DNA from: Chrysopilus asiliformis
Taxonomy: Eukaryota > Arthropoda > Insecta > Diptera > Rhagionidae
DNA: 64,000 bases
Reading direction: 5' to 3'
NCBI GenBank assembly: GCA_964034945.1
Contig: OZ035962.1
Coordinates: 80,063,942-80,127,941, forward strand
The position numbers and the translations under genes are program-made. The notes beneath the pieces are model-generated. The model searched no databases and had not been told where the DNA came from. It saw nothing but the letters and a program-made list of their open reading frames with translations. This document shows positions 23,201 to 33,840 of the stretch, one piece after another. How positions within the stretch are numbered: the first letter of the stretch is position 1; each line of letters starts with the position of its first letter.

Positions 23201-23734
23201 GAGCCAAATACAATGATACCCACACAACATTTACGGCGACATTTCAGGTTTTAAACTCATAGGACTCTATGCTTCTATATACAATGAATCCGACCAACTT
23301 TGTCGTCGTAAAAAGTTCAATTGAATTTAACTTTTGTCGGCCAGCTCGCATACAAAATTTCATGGTTGATTCAAAATGAAATCTTATGGGGATGTCATAA
23401 AATCTAAATTTCGTCATTTAAAGGAAGTATTAGGAAATATAGTTCGTATGCTGTGTTGCTTAGATTTTATGATAATTGGGTACAAAAAATGTTATATGTA
23501 GCTCACTGACTGTCACAATTCAAATGAAAGAAATAAAGAATAATCAAGACCAAGAAATGAAAAAAATGAATTTCGAAGAACAATTAATTGAGTGCGTGCG
23601 TGAATAAAAAGTTTTATCTGTGAAAAGCAAATTATGTTCAGAACAACAAAGTGTGTGCCATTGTATATGGAGGGCGACATTGTCGCCGTAATCTGTAGCC
23701 GTAAATGTTGTGTGGGTATCATTGTATTTGGCTC
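23201..23734. mobile_element. TIR element of 534 bp
   Basis: A perfect terminal inverted repeat of about 36 bp starts gagccaaatacaatgatacc at the left and closes with its complement at 23734. The interior is non-coding. Target duplication is not evident. Superfamily not assigned. Confidence 0.7.
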
Positions 23735-23750
23735 TTTATACAAATACCAC

Positions 23751-23940
23751 AGAGCTTCTATAGAACAGAGGTTAAAATCAACACTGAGCGACAAAAATAT
23801 GGCGTGAAATATGGGACTTTATCATTAGCACAAGCAGAAAAAAGCTTTCGTGAAGCTTTCGAGCTAATGATAAAATCCCATATTTCACGCCATATTTTTG
23901 TCGCTCAGTGTGATTTTAACCTCTGTTCTATAGAAGCTCT
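23751..23940. repeat. 190-bp near-perfect hairpin
   Basis: Arms of about 85 bp (agagcttctatagaacagag...ttatcattagc and complement) surround a short loop near 23835-23855. The arms are almost identical, so a transcript would fold into long double-stranded RNA. It directly abuts the TIR element 23201-23734. Confidence 0.8.
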
Positions 23941-24732
23941 GTGCATATACTACAAAAACATGATTCTATCAAATTTCCTTTCATCAATCTCGGTTGTTGG
24001 GTGTTTTTTTTTTTTTGTAAATTGAATTAAATTTCTTCATTCCAGCCTAAAATTTCGGAAATATACAAAATATAAAATATATACCGGAATTTTTAGCCGG
24101 ATAAATGGGAGAAATGTAGTTTTATTTACAAAAAAGCACCCAACAATCGTGGCCTACATTTGGCGAGAGTGTGGATCCGACATCACACATAAAATTGCAG
24201 TGTTGCGGGAAAAAAGGACACCCATGTGCGTTACTATTATAAAAAGGAGTTATTTTTTGAAATATTGAAGAATTTTGTCCAATAACTAAAGAAAATTGAC
24301 GTCTGAAAAAAACAATTTTTTTCAAAGATTTGAATAAGAAAACGACCAAATACATATATGTTAAGTATTAACACTAAAAATATAATCATTTATATTTCTC
24401 GATTTATAAATCGAGAAAGGTTGTAAAAAAAATTCAACGAATTTCCACATTGAGGTTATGTTCCCTAATTCAATTTTTTCCTTGACATGGTAACCCTAAA
24501 TTTTTGACAGTTCAGTTTGTTTACGCCGGCAAATAGGTTATGTTCTCAGTTAAAAACTTTTCGTCTTTTATCAATTTTGCTAAAGTTAAAAGTGGGTTTT
24601 TAGTCCGTTCTGGCCAAATAGAAAGAGGTACAAGCAGTAATTGATTGCGATTAAATTTTTTATGAAATAATTTTTCATAAAAAGGAAAGCAAAATTTACA
24701 ACAAAGACTTGAGTTTACTTCTCCGCATAAAA
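23941..24732. other. Intergenic, upstream of the cyclophilin gene
   Basis: AT-rich sequence with poly-T runs and no recognisable gene. The last few hundred bases likely contain the cyclophilin promoter. Open frames on the minus strand here overlap the cyclophilin exons antisense and look spurious. Confidence 0.4.
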
Positions 24733-25300
24733 ATGTTGGCAAACAATGCAGGAATCCCAGATAAAGCTTGGCAACCACACTTTGTCTCGATGGACACATC
24801 GTATGAGTTTTTAATAAAATCCGCAAACAAATCTCCAATAATATCTTTTTAGAATGGGTGAAGTAACATTCGAATTGTATTGGAAGCACGCCCCGAATAC
24901 ATGCCGCAACTTCGCTGAATTGATCCGCAGAGGCTACTACAACAACACAGTCTTTCACCGAATCATCCGGGATTTCATGATACAAGGAGGTGATCCAACA
25001 GGAACGGGACGGGGGGGACAGTCGATTTATGGGCCTTCATTTGGTGATGAAATCCATCCAGATCTCAAGCATACGGGAGCTGGTATTCTCTCAATGGCCA
25101 ATTCTGGTCCAGATTCCAACGGATCACAGTTCTTCATCACTCTGGCGCCAACTCAATGGCTGGACGGGAAGCATACGATATTCGGGAGGGTTCATTCGGG
25201 GATGCAAGTTGTAAAACGTATTGGAATGGTGGAATGCGACAAAAACGATCGGCCAGTGGAGAATGTCAAGATAGTCAAAGGTAAAATAGAGAAATTCTAA
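24733..25300 (+). CDS. Cypl: Peptidyl-prolyl cis-trans isomerase, PPIL1 type
   Basis: Two exons, join(24733..24800, 24853..25300), separated by a 52-bp intron, give 171 residues. The first exon (ATG at 24733) supplies IPDKAWQPHFVSMDTS, the N-terminal extension typical of PPIL1-like cyclophilins, and splices in phase to MGEVTFELYWKHAP. The cyclophilin core is complete: FHRIIRDFMIQGGD with catalytic Arg59, the GSQFFIT block and W125 in QWLDGKHTIFGRV. PPIL1 family members join the spliceosome through SKIP/Prp19-associated complexes; this role is taken from the family. AATAAA at 25365-25370 is the probable polyadenylation signal. The gene converges with the esterase-like gene, with 94 bp between stop codons. 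Confidence 0.94.
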
Positions 25301-25394
25301 CGACAGCAACATTTTCGTTTTATTCATAAGAAACTTGTGTTTTTATTAAACTTTTTTAATCGTAAATAAAGAAAAATCTGTACAAATCTTGTGA

Positions 25395-28300
25395 CTATCC
25401 AAGAATTCCCAAACCCAATGGTCCTGTAGTCGCTCTGTTGGGTTTTGATCCACCAAGACCCAGAATTCCTCCTGTTTCACCACCACCAGTACCGAGTATT
25501 CCACCCAAACCCCCAGTCAAGCCTCCAGCAATATTTGTTAGCGAATCCAAGCCTAGTTCAAGAACCTGGCATGACGTGGTTTTTAGCGCTTCCAGTGCAG
25601 CACCCCAAAGCGACAACTGGCAGAATCTAAAATCGGTCGAAACTTCCACAGTCTTTGTGATTTTTATAAATTGCGATCCCTTGGCACTGAAAAGCTGGAA
25701 GATGTTATCGGGAGGCATTTTTGTGTCATTCATTTGGGCGAATTTTGCCAACAATTCCGTAAAACTGTTGCGAACTTCGAGATCCTCTGCTGATTGTAGT
25801 TTCGCTCCTTCTATCGGATTTCCAAATACGTCGTTTACATCAAACAAATAGCCAAGCTCGTCTCCATGTCCAACAATATTTTCGTTGCTTTCTTCAGATA
25901 CAATTGGAAGTCCTCGAAGGAAATTCACGCCTTTCGAGCGATTTCCGGCGTACTCGAAGCTGTAGAGATACGACGGCGCTACTTGACCCCAGAGTTTTGC
26001 TGAAAGTACGGCAGGCAAATTAAACAGAAGATCTGTTGTTGTTTCCGTTAGCTAAAAGTTGACAAAAAAAAGATTTAAAAAATTACAATTTTCGGAATTT
26101 TCCACCTTTTCTAAAATTTGCTCTGGTCTGAAACTATTCGGTATTTTAAGAAAATCCGCTAACGAGATTCCCAATGACCCTAGTCCAGGTAAGAGAGGCT
26201 TCAATATTTGACCAGTGGCTTTATCCACATTCAAAAACTCCGTCAATCCCGCTAAATGGCCTACCAGTGAGCTGAGAAATTTCTCTGCTGTCCCCCAAAT
26301 CTTAGAAACTGCATTGATTGTAATTCCATTGCCCGTTTCATGTTTCGTTACTCCAATCAGTAACGGTACTTTCCTAAAATTACCCTCTTTTAGGGTCGTT
26401 TGGGGTTTATCTGTTATAAAGCCGGGCAATCCACGTTCGTCGTCCGCTCCTTCTACGTGCGGTCCAAAGCTGACACCTCCAGCAATTCCTTTAATCATTG
26501 CTCGACCTTGAAGGCGCTCCGTTTGTACGTCGGAATCACGCATGATAATGTCTTCCATTGGTTTCTAATAAAACAAATTGGTGTAAGAAAACGTTGATTT
26601 TCAAGGGATATTGTCTTAAATTTCACCTTTCGTAAACATTTCACGATTTCGGTTTGATTTGTCGCTGGACATTCGTTAATAATAGCAATTTCCTCAACCG
26701 ATTGCACTGGTTCTTCATCAAGTGCGTATTGTGAAAGGGCAGATCCAGACATGGAAACCACGCCGTTTATCGAGCCACCTTAAAAGAATTTGTTTATTTT
26801 TACTTTTTTATAGAAAGTATCATAAAATATTGTATTCATAAGAAAGTCGACCTCTAAATTTTGCCTAAAAAACTTATCCTGAGTAGATTGGAGTGTTTTT
26901 ACAAAAATGTCTTCCTGTCTGACTACAAAATTTCTCAAAAACTAATCGAGCAAGAGCCATGAAATTTTACAGGCTTATTTCGGCATTGAGTGAAATGGTC
27001 CTATCAACTTTTGGTGGAAATCCGTTGACCGGAAGTAACCAAAATGGTGGCTTTGTAAAAATTGCAATTACTTTTTTCAAATTTTACTGTCTCCAACTTT
27101 TTTAATACATAAGACTACTGAAAAAAGTGTAAACTACACGTTTTTCAGTAGTTTTATGTATTGCAAAAGTTGAAGACAGTAAAATTTTCTACATCTTTGT
27201 TTTTTACTAGAACTCCGTATCTCAAGTCGTTATCGAGATATAACGGTATTTCAAAAAAATCAGTTTTTTGCGATTTTCTCAAAAACTAACGGGGTTTGGG
27301 TGGTTCATTATATAAGATGAATTGAAGAGAATAATATTTGTCACAATTTCGTCTTTCACTGCTATCCACTGTCTTTTACCGTTATTGAGATATTTTGTAG
27401 AAAAAATAGACTGTAAAAAAATAGTGTACTGTAAAAAAGTTACATTTTAGCGAATTGCTTGCAAAGTAACGGTTTTTCGAAAAAAAGCAAAGGAATATAT
27501 TCAAATTCGCTGTTTTATAAAAATTTCTTTTTGCCTATCAGTCTGTTTAAAAAATTGCTCCAAACCGACTGAAGTTAGAGCCATTTGTAGAAATGTTCGG
27601 TTTTTAAATCGCAGAATGCAGGCAAAATCGCAGAACAACCTTATTTATAATGGGTTCAAATTGTTCAATTCCTTACCTAGAAGTGTAAAAGAAGAAACAA
27701 GACAAAGAAACTTTAAAATTGAAATAATTAAATTAATTAAAGAGAAAAAAATTTGAAATCGTAACAAGTAAAAATATTATTAACAGAAAAATCATGATTG
27801 TGTAAAAAAAAGTGAAATTATTACTAATAAAATTATTATTATTATTATTATAAATGTCCGTTCATCAAAAGTCGAAAACAATCAATATGATGGCTTTATC
27901 AAAAAAATCGATTTTTGATTTTTACGATTCACTCCGAAAACATGCATTTTTAAAAGCTTTTATTTAGCTCGCTATCTTGTCTGTTTGTTTGTCTGTTTGT
28001 TTGTTTGTTTGTTTGTTTGTTTGTTTGTCGGGGTCAAATCTTGCAATCAAATTTTGACCCACTTCCACTTGTCCGATTGACTTGAAATTTTGCACACTTA
28101 TATAAGTCCGATGACAATACAATATTTTTACTACTTCGTCCTTGTAAGGATAACGGAAGGTCCTGTAAGGATAACGTGATTATCCTTTTCTCCAAATTTT
28201 CCGGAAAAAAATCTATTCAGGGGGTTTTTGGGGTCGCTGAATCCGAATCTGACATTAAAAAGTCAGTAAGGATAACGGAACGTCCTGTAAGGATAACGTG

Positions 28301-31300
28301 ATTATCCTTTTCTCCAAATTTTCCAGAAAAAAATCTATTCTGGGGGTCTTTGGGGTCGCTGAATCCGAATCTGTCATTAAAAAGTCAGTAAGGATAACGG
28401 AAGGTCCTGTAAGGATAACGTGATTATCCTTTTCTCCAAATTTTCCGGAAAAAAATCTATTCTGGGGGTTTTTGAGGTCGCTAAATCCGAATCTGCCATT
28501 AAAAAGTCTGTAAGGATAACGGAAGGTCCTGTAAGGATAACGTGATTATCCCTTTCTCCAAATTTTCCGGAAAAAAATCTATTCTGGGGGTTTTTGAGGT
28601 CGCTAAATCCGAATCTGCCATTAAAAAGTCTGTAAGGATAACGGAACGTCCTGTAAGGATAAAGTGATTATCCTTTTCTCCAAATTTTCCGGAAAAAAAT
28701 CTATTCTGGGGGTTTTTGAGGTCGCTAAATCCGAATCTGCCATTAAAAAGTCTGTAAGGATAACGGAAGGTCCTGTAAGGATAACGTGATTATCCTTTTC
28801 TCCAAATTTTCCGGAAAAAAATCTATTCTGGGGGTTTTTGAGGTCGCTAAATCCGAATCTGCCATTAAAAAGTCTGTAAGGATAACGGAAGGTCCTGTAA
28901 GGATAACGTGATTATCCCTTTCTCCAAATTTTCCGGAAAAAAATCTATTCTGGGGGTTTTTGGGGTCGCTGAATACGATTCTCAAGTTAAAAAGCCTGTA
29001 AGGACATCTCAAATGTAAGGATATATATTCGAAGACTAAAAAGAACAAAATAAAAAAAAATTAAAAAAAAAATTTAAAAAAAAAGCTTTTATTGAAAAAG
29101 AATGCACTAAAAAGAAAAAAATAATTTTCTGGACGCTGTGTATCACAAATATAAAAGCTTTTAAAAAGCGAGATAAAGCATAAAACAATAAAATAAAAAT
29201 TTATCTCGCTTTTTAAAAGCTTTTATATTTGTGATACACAGCGTCCAGAAAATTATTTTTTTCTTTTTAGTGCATTCTTTTTCAATAAAAGCTTTTTTTT
29301 TAAAAATTTTTTTAAATTTTTTTTTTAGTAGTTTTATTTATGGCAATAGTTGAAAATAATAAAAATGTCCATACTTTGGTATTTTACTAAAGGGTGGTTA
29401 AATTTTAAGGGCCGATGTTGAATGTGAACCACACCTAAACGTCAAGTTTTTTTCTGCATTTCATTTGACATTTCTCAATTTCAGACTAACTCAATTTGAA
29501 CCATGGAAAGATACACAATCGAGCAACGCGTTAAAGTTATTCAGGCTTATTATGAAAATGGGCGTTCAAATCAAAATGCATATAGTGCACTTTGGAAAAA
29601 ATACGGCCCGATGATGCCGCCAGCCCATAAACCGCACCAAACAGTCACTCTTTGTGGGTGCATTGGTTTTTCGACAATCACTCTTGGATTATCATTCGCC
29701 CAAATGCGGCTGTTCTGCTTATTGACGAATCCACTGAGGTGAAAATGTGCCTCATCACTGAAGATGATTTTCTTCGAAAATTGATCATCCACTGTTGCCA
29801 TTTCTTGCCACCATTCTGACCATTGACGACGCTTGAAATGGTCAAGAGGCTTTAGTTCTTGAGTCAATTGCACCTTGTAAGCGTGTAAATGCAAGTCTTT
29901 ATGCATAATGTTCATCAACGACGAGCGTGGGAGGTGCAATTGTTGGGCACGACGACGAGTTGAGGTGGACGGCTCTTCAGCCACACTATCGCGAACAGCA
30001 GCAATATTTTCTGCAGTACGAGCTGTACGAGCATGCACTGGTGTTTTCACATCTCCTACAGACCCGGTTTGCTCAAATTTTTGCACGATTTTTCCGATTG
30101 TACGCACATTTGGACGATTAAATTGACTGAAAAAATCTCTCGAAAACATGGACTTTTGTGCAAAAAATCCATATAACCAAATTTATAGGAAATAAAATTT
30201 TCTACACTTTTTCCTGCAACGGTCTTTGTGTATCTTTAACGGTTCTCAAGAGATTTGAAAAAGTGTATTTTTTTAAATATTTTTTCCGACACTAAATATT
30301 TCAGAGAAAAGCTTTGTCTTGATCACAACTGATATTTCATCGTTATTTTTTATTTTCATTCGTTCATAAGATATTAGTATTTGTAAGTGAAAAATTTGTC
30401 TAGAAATTTTCTAACGGATTTTTTTTTGAAAATATATTATTAAAAAAATTACAGATACTATCGAAGTTTTTGGCAAACCAGAGATGAAGTTATAGTAATA
30501 ATTATTTAAAAAAATATTATAAAAAATGCTAAACAAATCTTTCTGCTTATCACTGAAAGCAAAATTACTTCTTAAATCGCCGATACTTAACTTAAACTTC
30601 ACTTCAAACTCATAACGGATAAACAAACTTACTCCTTGGCAATCGAGACATGGAGAGATACTGAGCGCTGGCAGCTCCAGATCCGTGTCCAATTACCTTA
30701 ATCTGCTTGGGATCGCCACCGAAAAATGAAATATACTCCGTGACCCATCTTAAAGCGGCTGTCATATCAAACATAGCCAAATTCCCAGTGAAATCCTTTC
30801 TGCCATCTCCGATTATTCCCAAACTCCCCAAACGATACTGCACAGGAACGAAAATCACGCCCTTCTGGGTAATGGGTTCGGCGCCATATTGAGCAGCCGA
30901 ACCATACCGAAACCCTCCCCCATGAATCCACACGTAAACCGGAAGTCCGGTGGTTTCATCCGGCATGTGAGGCGTAAATACGTTTAATAGCAAACAATCC
31001 TCATTGCCAATCACGAGATGGGAGTGGACAGGATGCGGTTGTGGACACGGTGGACCATAGCTAGTGGCATTGATGTCACCTTGAAGACGAAGATATCTTG
31101 GCCTTGCGAAGCGATATGGGCCAGTGGGCGGGTCTGCGTAGCGAATCCCGAGGAAGGAGTAGAGCCCGGTATGGGTGTTGCGAAATCCTTCCACGCGAGC
31201 GTCCCGGTTATACATTCGAGCGAACACTACTGGGTCATCTGGAGGTGGTGGGGCGGATTCCTGCCCCCCAACAATACGTTTTACTCGATGGCCATTTAAA

Positions 31301-31353
31301 TTTGCCACCAGAATCAACAATTGAAGACCGAAAAGCAGAAATATTCCCGACAT
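25395..31353 (-). CDS. Secreted cholinesterase-like protein lacking the catalytic serine (neuroligin/glutactin type)
   Basis: Four exons, complement(25395..26051, 26106..26564, 26627..26778, 30633..31353), give 662 residues. The first true ATG is at 31353 and opens a signal peptide (MSGIFLLFGLQLLILVANL). Alpha/beta-hydrolase carboxylesterase landmarks are present: EDCLLLNVFTP, the oxyanion segment IHGGGF and FFGGDP. The nucleophile elbow reads GHGSG instead of G-E-S-x-G, with Gly224 at the serine position, so esterase activity is not expected. The His-region HGDELGYLF is retained. The C-terminus is a Gly-rich tail of about 45 residues with no membrane segment. This resembles the inactive cholinesterase-like adhesion proteins of insects (neuroligin, glutactin, gliotactin); which one it is cannot be decided. 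The first intron (3.85 kb) is packed with repeats. Confidence 0.88.
26800..27590 (+). repeat. Interspersed repeat of the 18200 family
   Basis: Shares 'gaatacaat(a/c)ctt', 'aaattttgcctaaaaa', 'ggtggaaatccgttgaccgg' and 'ggcaaaagttgaa' type blocks with the copies near 18200-19658 and 46120-47930. It contains a short internal palindrome (27105-27165, 'aatacataagactactgaaa'). Lies in the first intron of the esterase-like gene; non-coding. Confidence 0.55.
27591..27951. other. Intron sequence, nothing recognised
   Basis: AT-rich intron DNA including an (ATT)n stretch near 27835-27852. No coding or structured feature could be supported. Confidence 0.4.
28144..28997. repeat. Tandem array, seven units of 122 bp
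   Basis: Unit starts (gtaaggataacg) fall at 28144, 28266, 28388, 28510, 28632, 28754 and 28876, an exact 122-bp spacing, with a further partial start at 28998. Each unit holds two 'gtaaggataacg' motifs, an 'attatccttttctccaaatt' block and 'tctggg..ttttgaggtcgct'. Units differ at only a few positions. Non-coding. Confidence 0.9.
29079..29300. repeat. Long palindrome, opposite-oriented copy of 20221-20460
   Basis: Arms of about 100 bp (aagcttttattgaaaaagaa...ctttatctcgc and complement). The central sequence is the reverse complement of the centre at 20221-20460, so the two copies are inverted relative to each other. It contains ttctggacgctgtgtatcac in both arms. Confidence 0.75.
29392..30150 (-). 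pseudogene. Tc1/mariner-like transposase remnant, internally inverted
   Basis: At 29503 a plus-strand start codon opens MERYTIEQRVKVIQAYYENG, the N-terminus of an insect Tc1/mariner-like (IS630-type) transposase. Just after, near 29585, the strand flips: the minus strand from 30149 down reads QFNRPNVRTIGKIVQKFEQT through IFSDEAHFHLSGFVNKQNSR to GIIGPYFF. The N-terminus and the body are thus joined head to head. Only the first catalytic Asp region is left; the distal acidic residues are missing, so it is dead. The left end (gggtggttaaattttaaggg) looks like an element terminus. Flanking 30150-30345 is a piece of the 12957-type repeat. Confidence 0.7.
30150..30345 (+). repeat. Fragment of the 12957-type interspersed repeat
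   Basis: The 'aaatttataggaaataaaat', 'ggtctttgtgtatctttaac' and 'gatcacaactgatattt' blocks match the right part of 16505-16965. Located in the first intron of the esterase-like gene. Confidence 0.55.
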
Positions 31354-31880
31354 TACTTCGAGTTTAATGCGTTTGACCAACTCGCAGTTTGAAGGTAAAC
31401 TGCTTTTTATTAATTTTCAGCTGTGATTCAGCCGCAATGCGATATAAGATCGGAGTTTTTTTTTTATTTCCATCACTCTCAAAGAGGAAATGTTGTGATA
31501 ATGAGAAATTTTTTCTCGGTTTTTTGAATAACAACAAGAAAAAATTGATAAATCGAATATACATATAATTTGTTGGACATTATTTTTACTGTAAACTGTG
31601 GCATTAAATCTTGGTTCGAGGTGAGATCAGTTCATGTACAGACATTTCTGTTTTAATAAATTAGGTCAGGCGTTGGGAATGCAAATCAAGGGTAGGATTG
31701 ACAAGGAATAACAAACTTAAAATGATTATAATGAAGAAAATACTTGCATAATTGCAACAACAAAAGTTGTTTTTCTTAATTTGCATTTCAGATCATTTTC
31801 TAGTATCTCAAGTATATCAAATCAATTAGAACGAACCAGAGCTAAAATATATTAAAATGAGTTGTATTTAAATTAATCTG
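31354..31880. other. Upstream region of the esterase-like gene
   Basis: AT-rich sequence upstream of the minus-strand start codon at 31353. Likely includes promoter and 5' untranslated sequence; no specific element can be supported. Confidence 0.4.
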
Positions 31881-32112
31881 GGCACCAATCATGTAGTCCG
31901 CCGCGTCTCTGTCTTTCGACTTCGACGCAGCTTTTAACTCTTGATTTCGCCATATCTGCAGCTTGAAATTTCGCGGTATCGTCACTATGAATCGAAACGT
32001 GATTCTGGCTGTCATTCTAGGAAATTTGAAGCTGCTGATATGGCGAAGTCAAGAGTTAAAAGCTGCGTCGTAGTCGAAAGGCAGAGACGCGTCGCAATAC
32101 ATGATTGGTGCC
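31881..32112. mobile_element. MITE with about 85-bp inverted arms
   Basis: The arms start ggcaccaatcatgta and match each other over most of their length, with a small loop near 31985-32000. CTG flanks both sides (31878-31880, 32113-32115), a possible 3-bp duplication. Non-coding. Superfamily not assigned. Confidence 0.65.
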
Positions 32113-32199
32113 CTGGGCAAGCGTAAGAAGACTTTTGGGTACGTTGGTCAGTATGGGTGTATATAAGAAGGGGTTTGGGGGGTTTAATATCCCTCCCCC

Positions 32200-32590
32200 T
32201 CCATTGAGAAAAAAACGAAGCAAAGGAAGGACTGAAAGCGATTCAACAGGTGTACCAATCAAATGAAAATATTGATGATTTGTTAAATGGATACGAAATT
32301 TATTCAAAAAAAAAAAGGAAGCAAATGTGATTTCGCTGCAATCGAAATATTGGAGGAATGTTATGAACAATTTTTTCCGCTAGTACATCGGCTTTTAAAA
32401 ATTTCGATCATGCTTCGCGTCTCAACATTGTTTGCGGAGTGATCGTTTTCCACCTTGAAGCGGTTAAAATCGTATCTTGGAAATGCCATGGGGCAAGATC
32501 GTGTAACTGGGCTAGCCCTTAGCATTTCTAGACAAGTATCTATAACACCTAAAGCGATTGTGGACAACCTAGCGCAGCAATAGCAACGAC
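32200..32590 (+). pseudogene. hAT transposase C-terminal pseudogene
   Basis: The plus strand encodes LLKISIMLRVSTLFAE, an in-frame TGA, then SFSTLKRLKSYLGNAMGQDR and VTGLALSISRQVSITPKAIV, the hAT dimerisation domain. The TGA sits where this block normally has Arg, so a CGA-to-TGA change is likely. An upstream stop near 32328 also breaks the frame. No catalytic region and no clear termini remain. Confidence 0.7.
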
Positions 32591-32684
32591 TAAATTTACA
32601 TCTTGGGTTTATTTGTTTGCCGGTTTTTATCGATAAGGTGTTTTATAGCATGTAATTTGCTAGGGCGTGTCCGAAACGGTCTAA

Positions 32685-32845
32685 TAGCCTTATCACACTA
32701 ACGATTACTTTTGCGATTGAGGCTACGATTGGCCTTTTCCACCAATGAGAGCACAGCTGGCTACGATTGCCAGTTTAGACTTGAGTCTAATTGGTCGAAA
32801 AGGCCAATCGGAATCGCAAAAGTAATCGTTAGTGTGATACGACTA
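32685..32845. repeat. Hairpin MITE 1 of 3
   Basis: The arms tagccttatcacactaacga and complement (about 55 bp, imperfect at the outer end) form a 161-bp fold-back. The inner parts include a 'ttggcc/ggccaa' stretch. Directly adjoins the next hairpin. Confidence 0.65.
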
Positions 32846-32849
32846 TGAC

Positions 32850-33005
32850 GTCCAATTCAGACTAACAATTGCGATTACGATTGAAGATTCTTGACCAATG
32901 AGATCAAAGCTTTCAACAATATGAAAATGAAAGCTTTGATCTCATTGGTTGAGGAAGCTCAATCGTTATCGCAATCGTAGTCGCAATCGTTAGTCTGAAT
33001 TGGGC
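32850..33005. repeat. Hairpin MITE 2 of 3
   Basis: The arms tccaattcagactaac and complement pair across 156 bp, with a central perfect inner hairpin 'tgagatcaaagctttca'. Its repeated 'gcgattacgattg'-like motif resembles the arm of hairpin 1 (taacgattacttttgcgatt), so the two may be distant relatives. Confidence 0.65.
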
Positions 33006-33013
33006 TTAATGAC

Positions 33014-33135
33014 TGGATCAGATATGGCTACTTTCGTTGCGCAGCACGAAGAAAAACGGTCAATTTTTGAAGCCGCTGCAGTTTTTCTAACAGTTTTTCT
33101 TCGTGCTGCGCAGGGAAAGTAGGCATATGTGATCC
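33014..33135. repeat. Hairpin MITE 3 of 3
   Basis: The arms ggatcagatatggctacttt and complement, containing the perfect stretch tgcgcagcacgaagaaaaac, form a 122-bp fold-back. It follows hairpin 2 after only 8 bp. Confidence 0.65.
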
Positions 33136-33478
33136 TAGCATGATTGCATGCTAATTCCCGTTCTAATTCCAATTTTTGTTGGAAAATTTTTAGATCGTTG
33201 CGATAAATGAATGAAAACGTACTAAAATTAGTATATAATTAGACCGTTTAGTACACGGCCTTAATTAAAATTTGGCAAAAAAAAAATATTTTAAGTATTT
33301 TTTTATAAATCTTTTTTATAAATATTCTACATCAGCGATGTGAAGCTTTTGTCCGGTCAGCCGCATGCAGCCCGCAACGACTGTTTTTGCGGCTCGCATA
33401 TTTTCCGAGTTAATTTTTAAAATTCCTAATTAATGACGAACCACAGCATTTACCTATAACCCATTACTAGCCGTGTTA

Positions 33479-33840
33479 GTCCGGTATTACACTTGGCTTA
33501 AGTAAGCCGGCAACTTTTGGGCTTAATAAGCCAATGTGCTTACATTTGTGGCTTAAATAAGCCAATCCTGTTTGCATATGCTACACAAGTTTACATGTGT
33601 GTGTGTGGACTCAAACCATTGAAATTGCTGTTGCTCATATACTTCCCAAGATCTTTACCTGCTGACGGTCAGAACGGAAATGATTTCTGCCTACTACTTT
33701 TCCCAAACCGGTTCACACGCTTTGCATGTATGCAGATTGTCGATAAGCCATGATTTCGAGTGGCAACTTTTCCCTCCGCAGTCGTTTCTCCCGAAAATCG
33801 GCTTAAGTTAGCCCGAAAGTTGCCGTGTGTAATACCGAGC
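33479..33840. mobile_element. Harbinger-type MITE with TTA duplication
   Basis: The ends gtccggtattacac and gctcggtattacac (opposite strands) are followed by shared 'ggcttaagt' segments. TTA flanks the 362-bp element at 33476-33478 and 33841-33843, consistent with the TWA target of PIF/Harbinger. Contains a (GT)n stretch near 33595. Non-coding. Confidence 0.7.

Larger units (their letters stand above)
27952..29330 (-). mobile_element. Composite repeat: (GTTT)n start, 122-bp array, palindrome end
   Basis: Begins with aaaagcttttatttagctcg and a (TTTG)n run (27978-28028), passes through 'ttgcacacttatataagtcc', then the tandem array 28144-28997, and ends in the palindrome 29079-29300. The same order without amplification occurs at 20221-20815 in opposite orientation, so the whole is one repeat family that can differ in unit number. 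Confidence 0.65.

Noticed and set aside
24521..24985. 154-codon minus-strand frame
   Set aside because: Antisense to the cyclophilin exons and lacking any recognisable domain; explained by constraint on the opposite strand.
25438..25851. 137-codon plus-strand frame rich in Pro
   Set aside because: Shadow of the Gly-rich tail exon of the esterase-like gene on the other strand.
28144..28997. Regularly spaced repeats resembling a CRISPR array
   Set aside because: Whole 122-bp units are repeated without unique spacers, and the genome is eukaryotic.
30610..31380. Start of the esterase-like protein at 31380
   Set aside because: The codon there is TTG; the first ATG is at 31353 and gives a better signal peptide.
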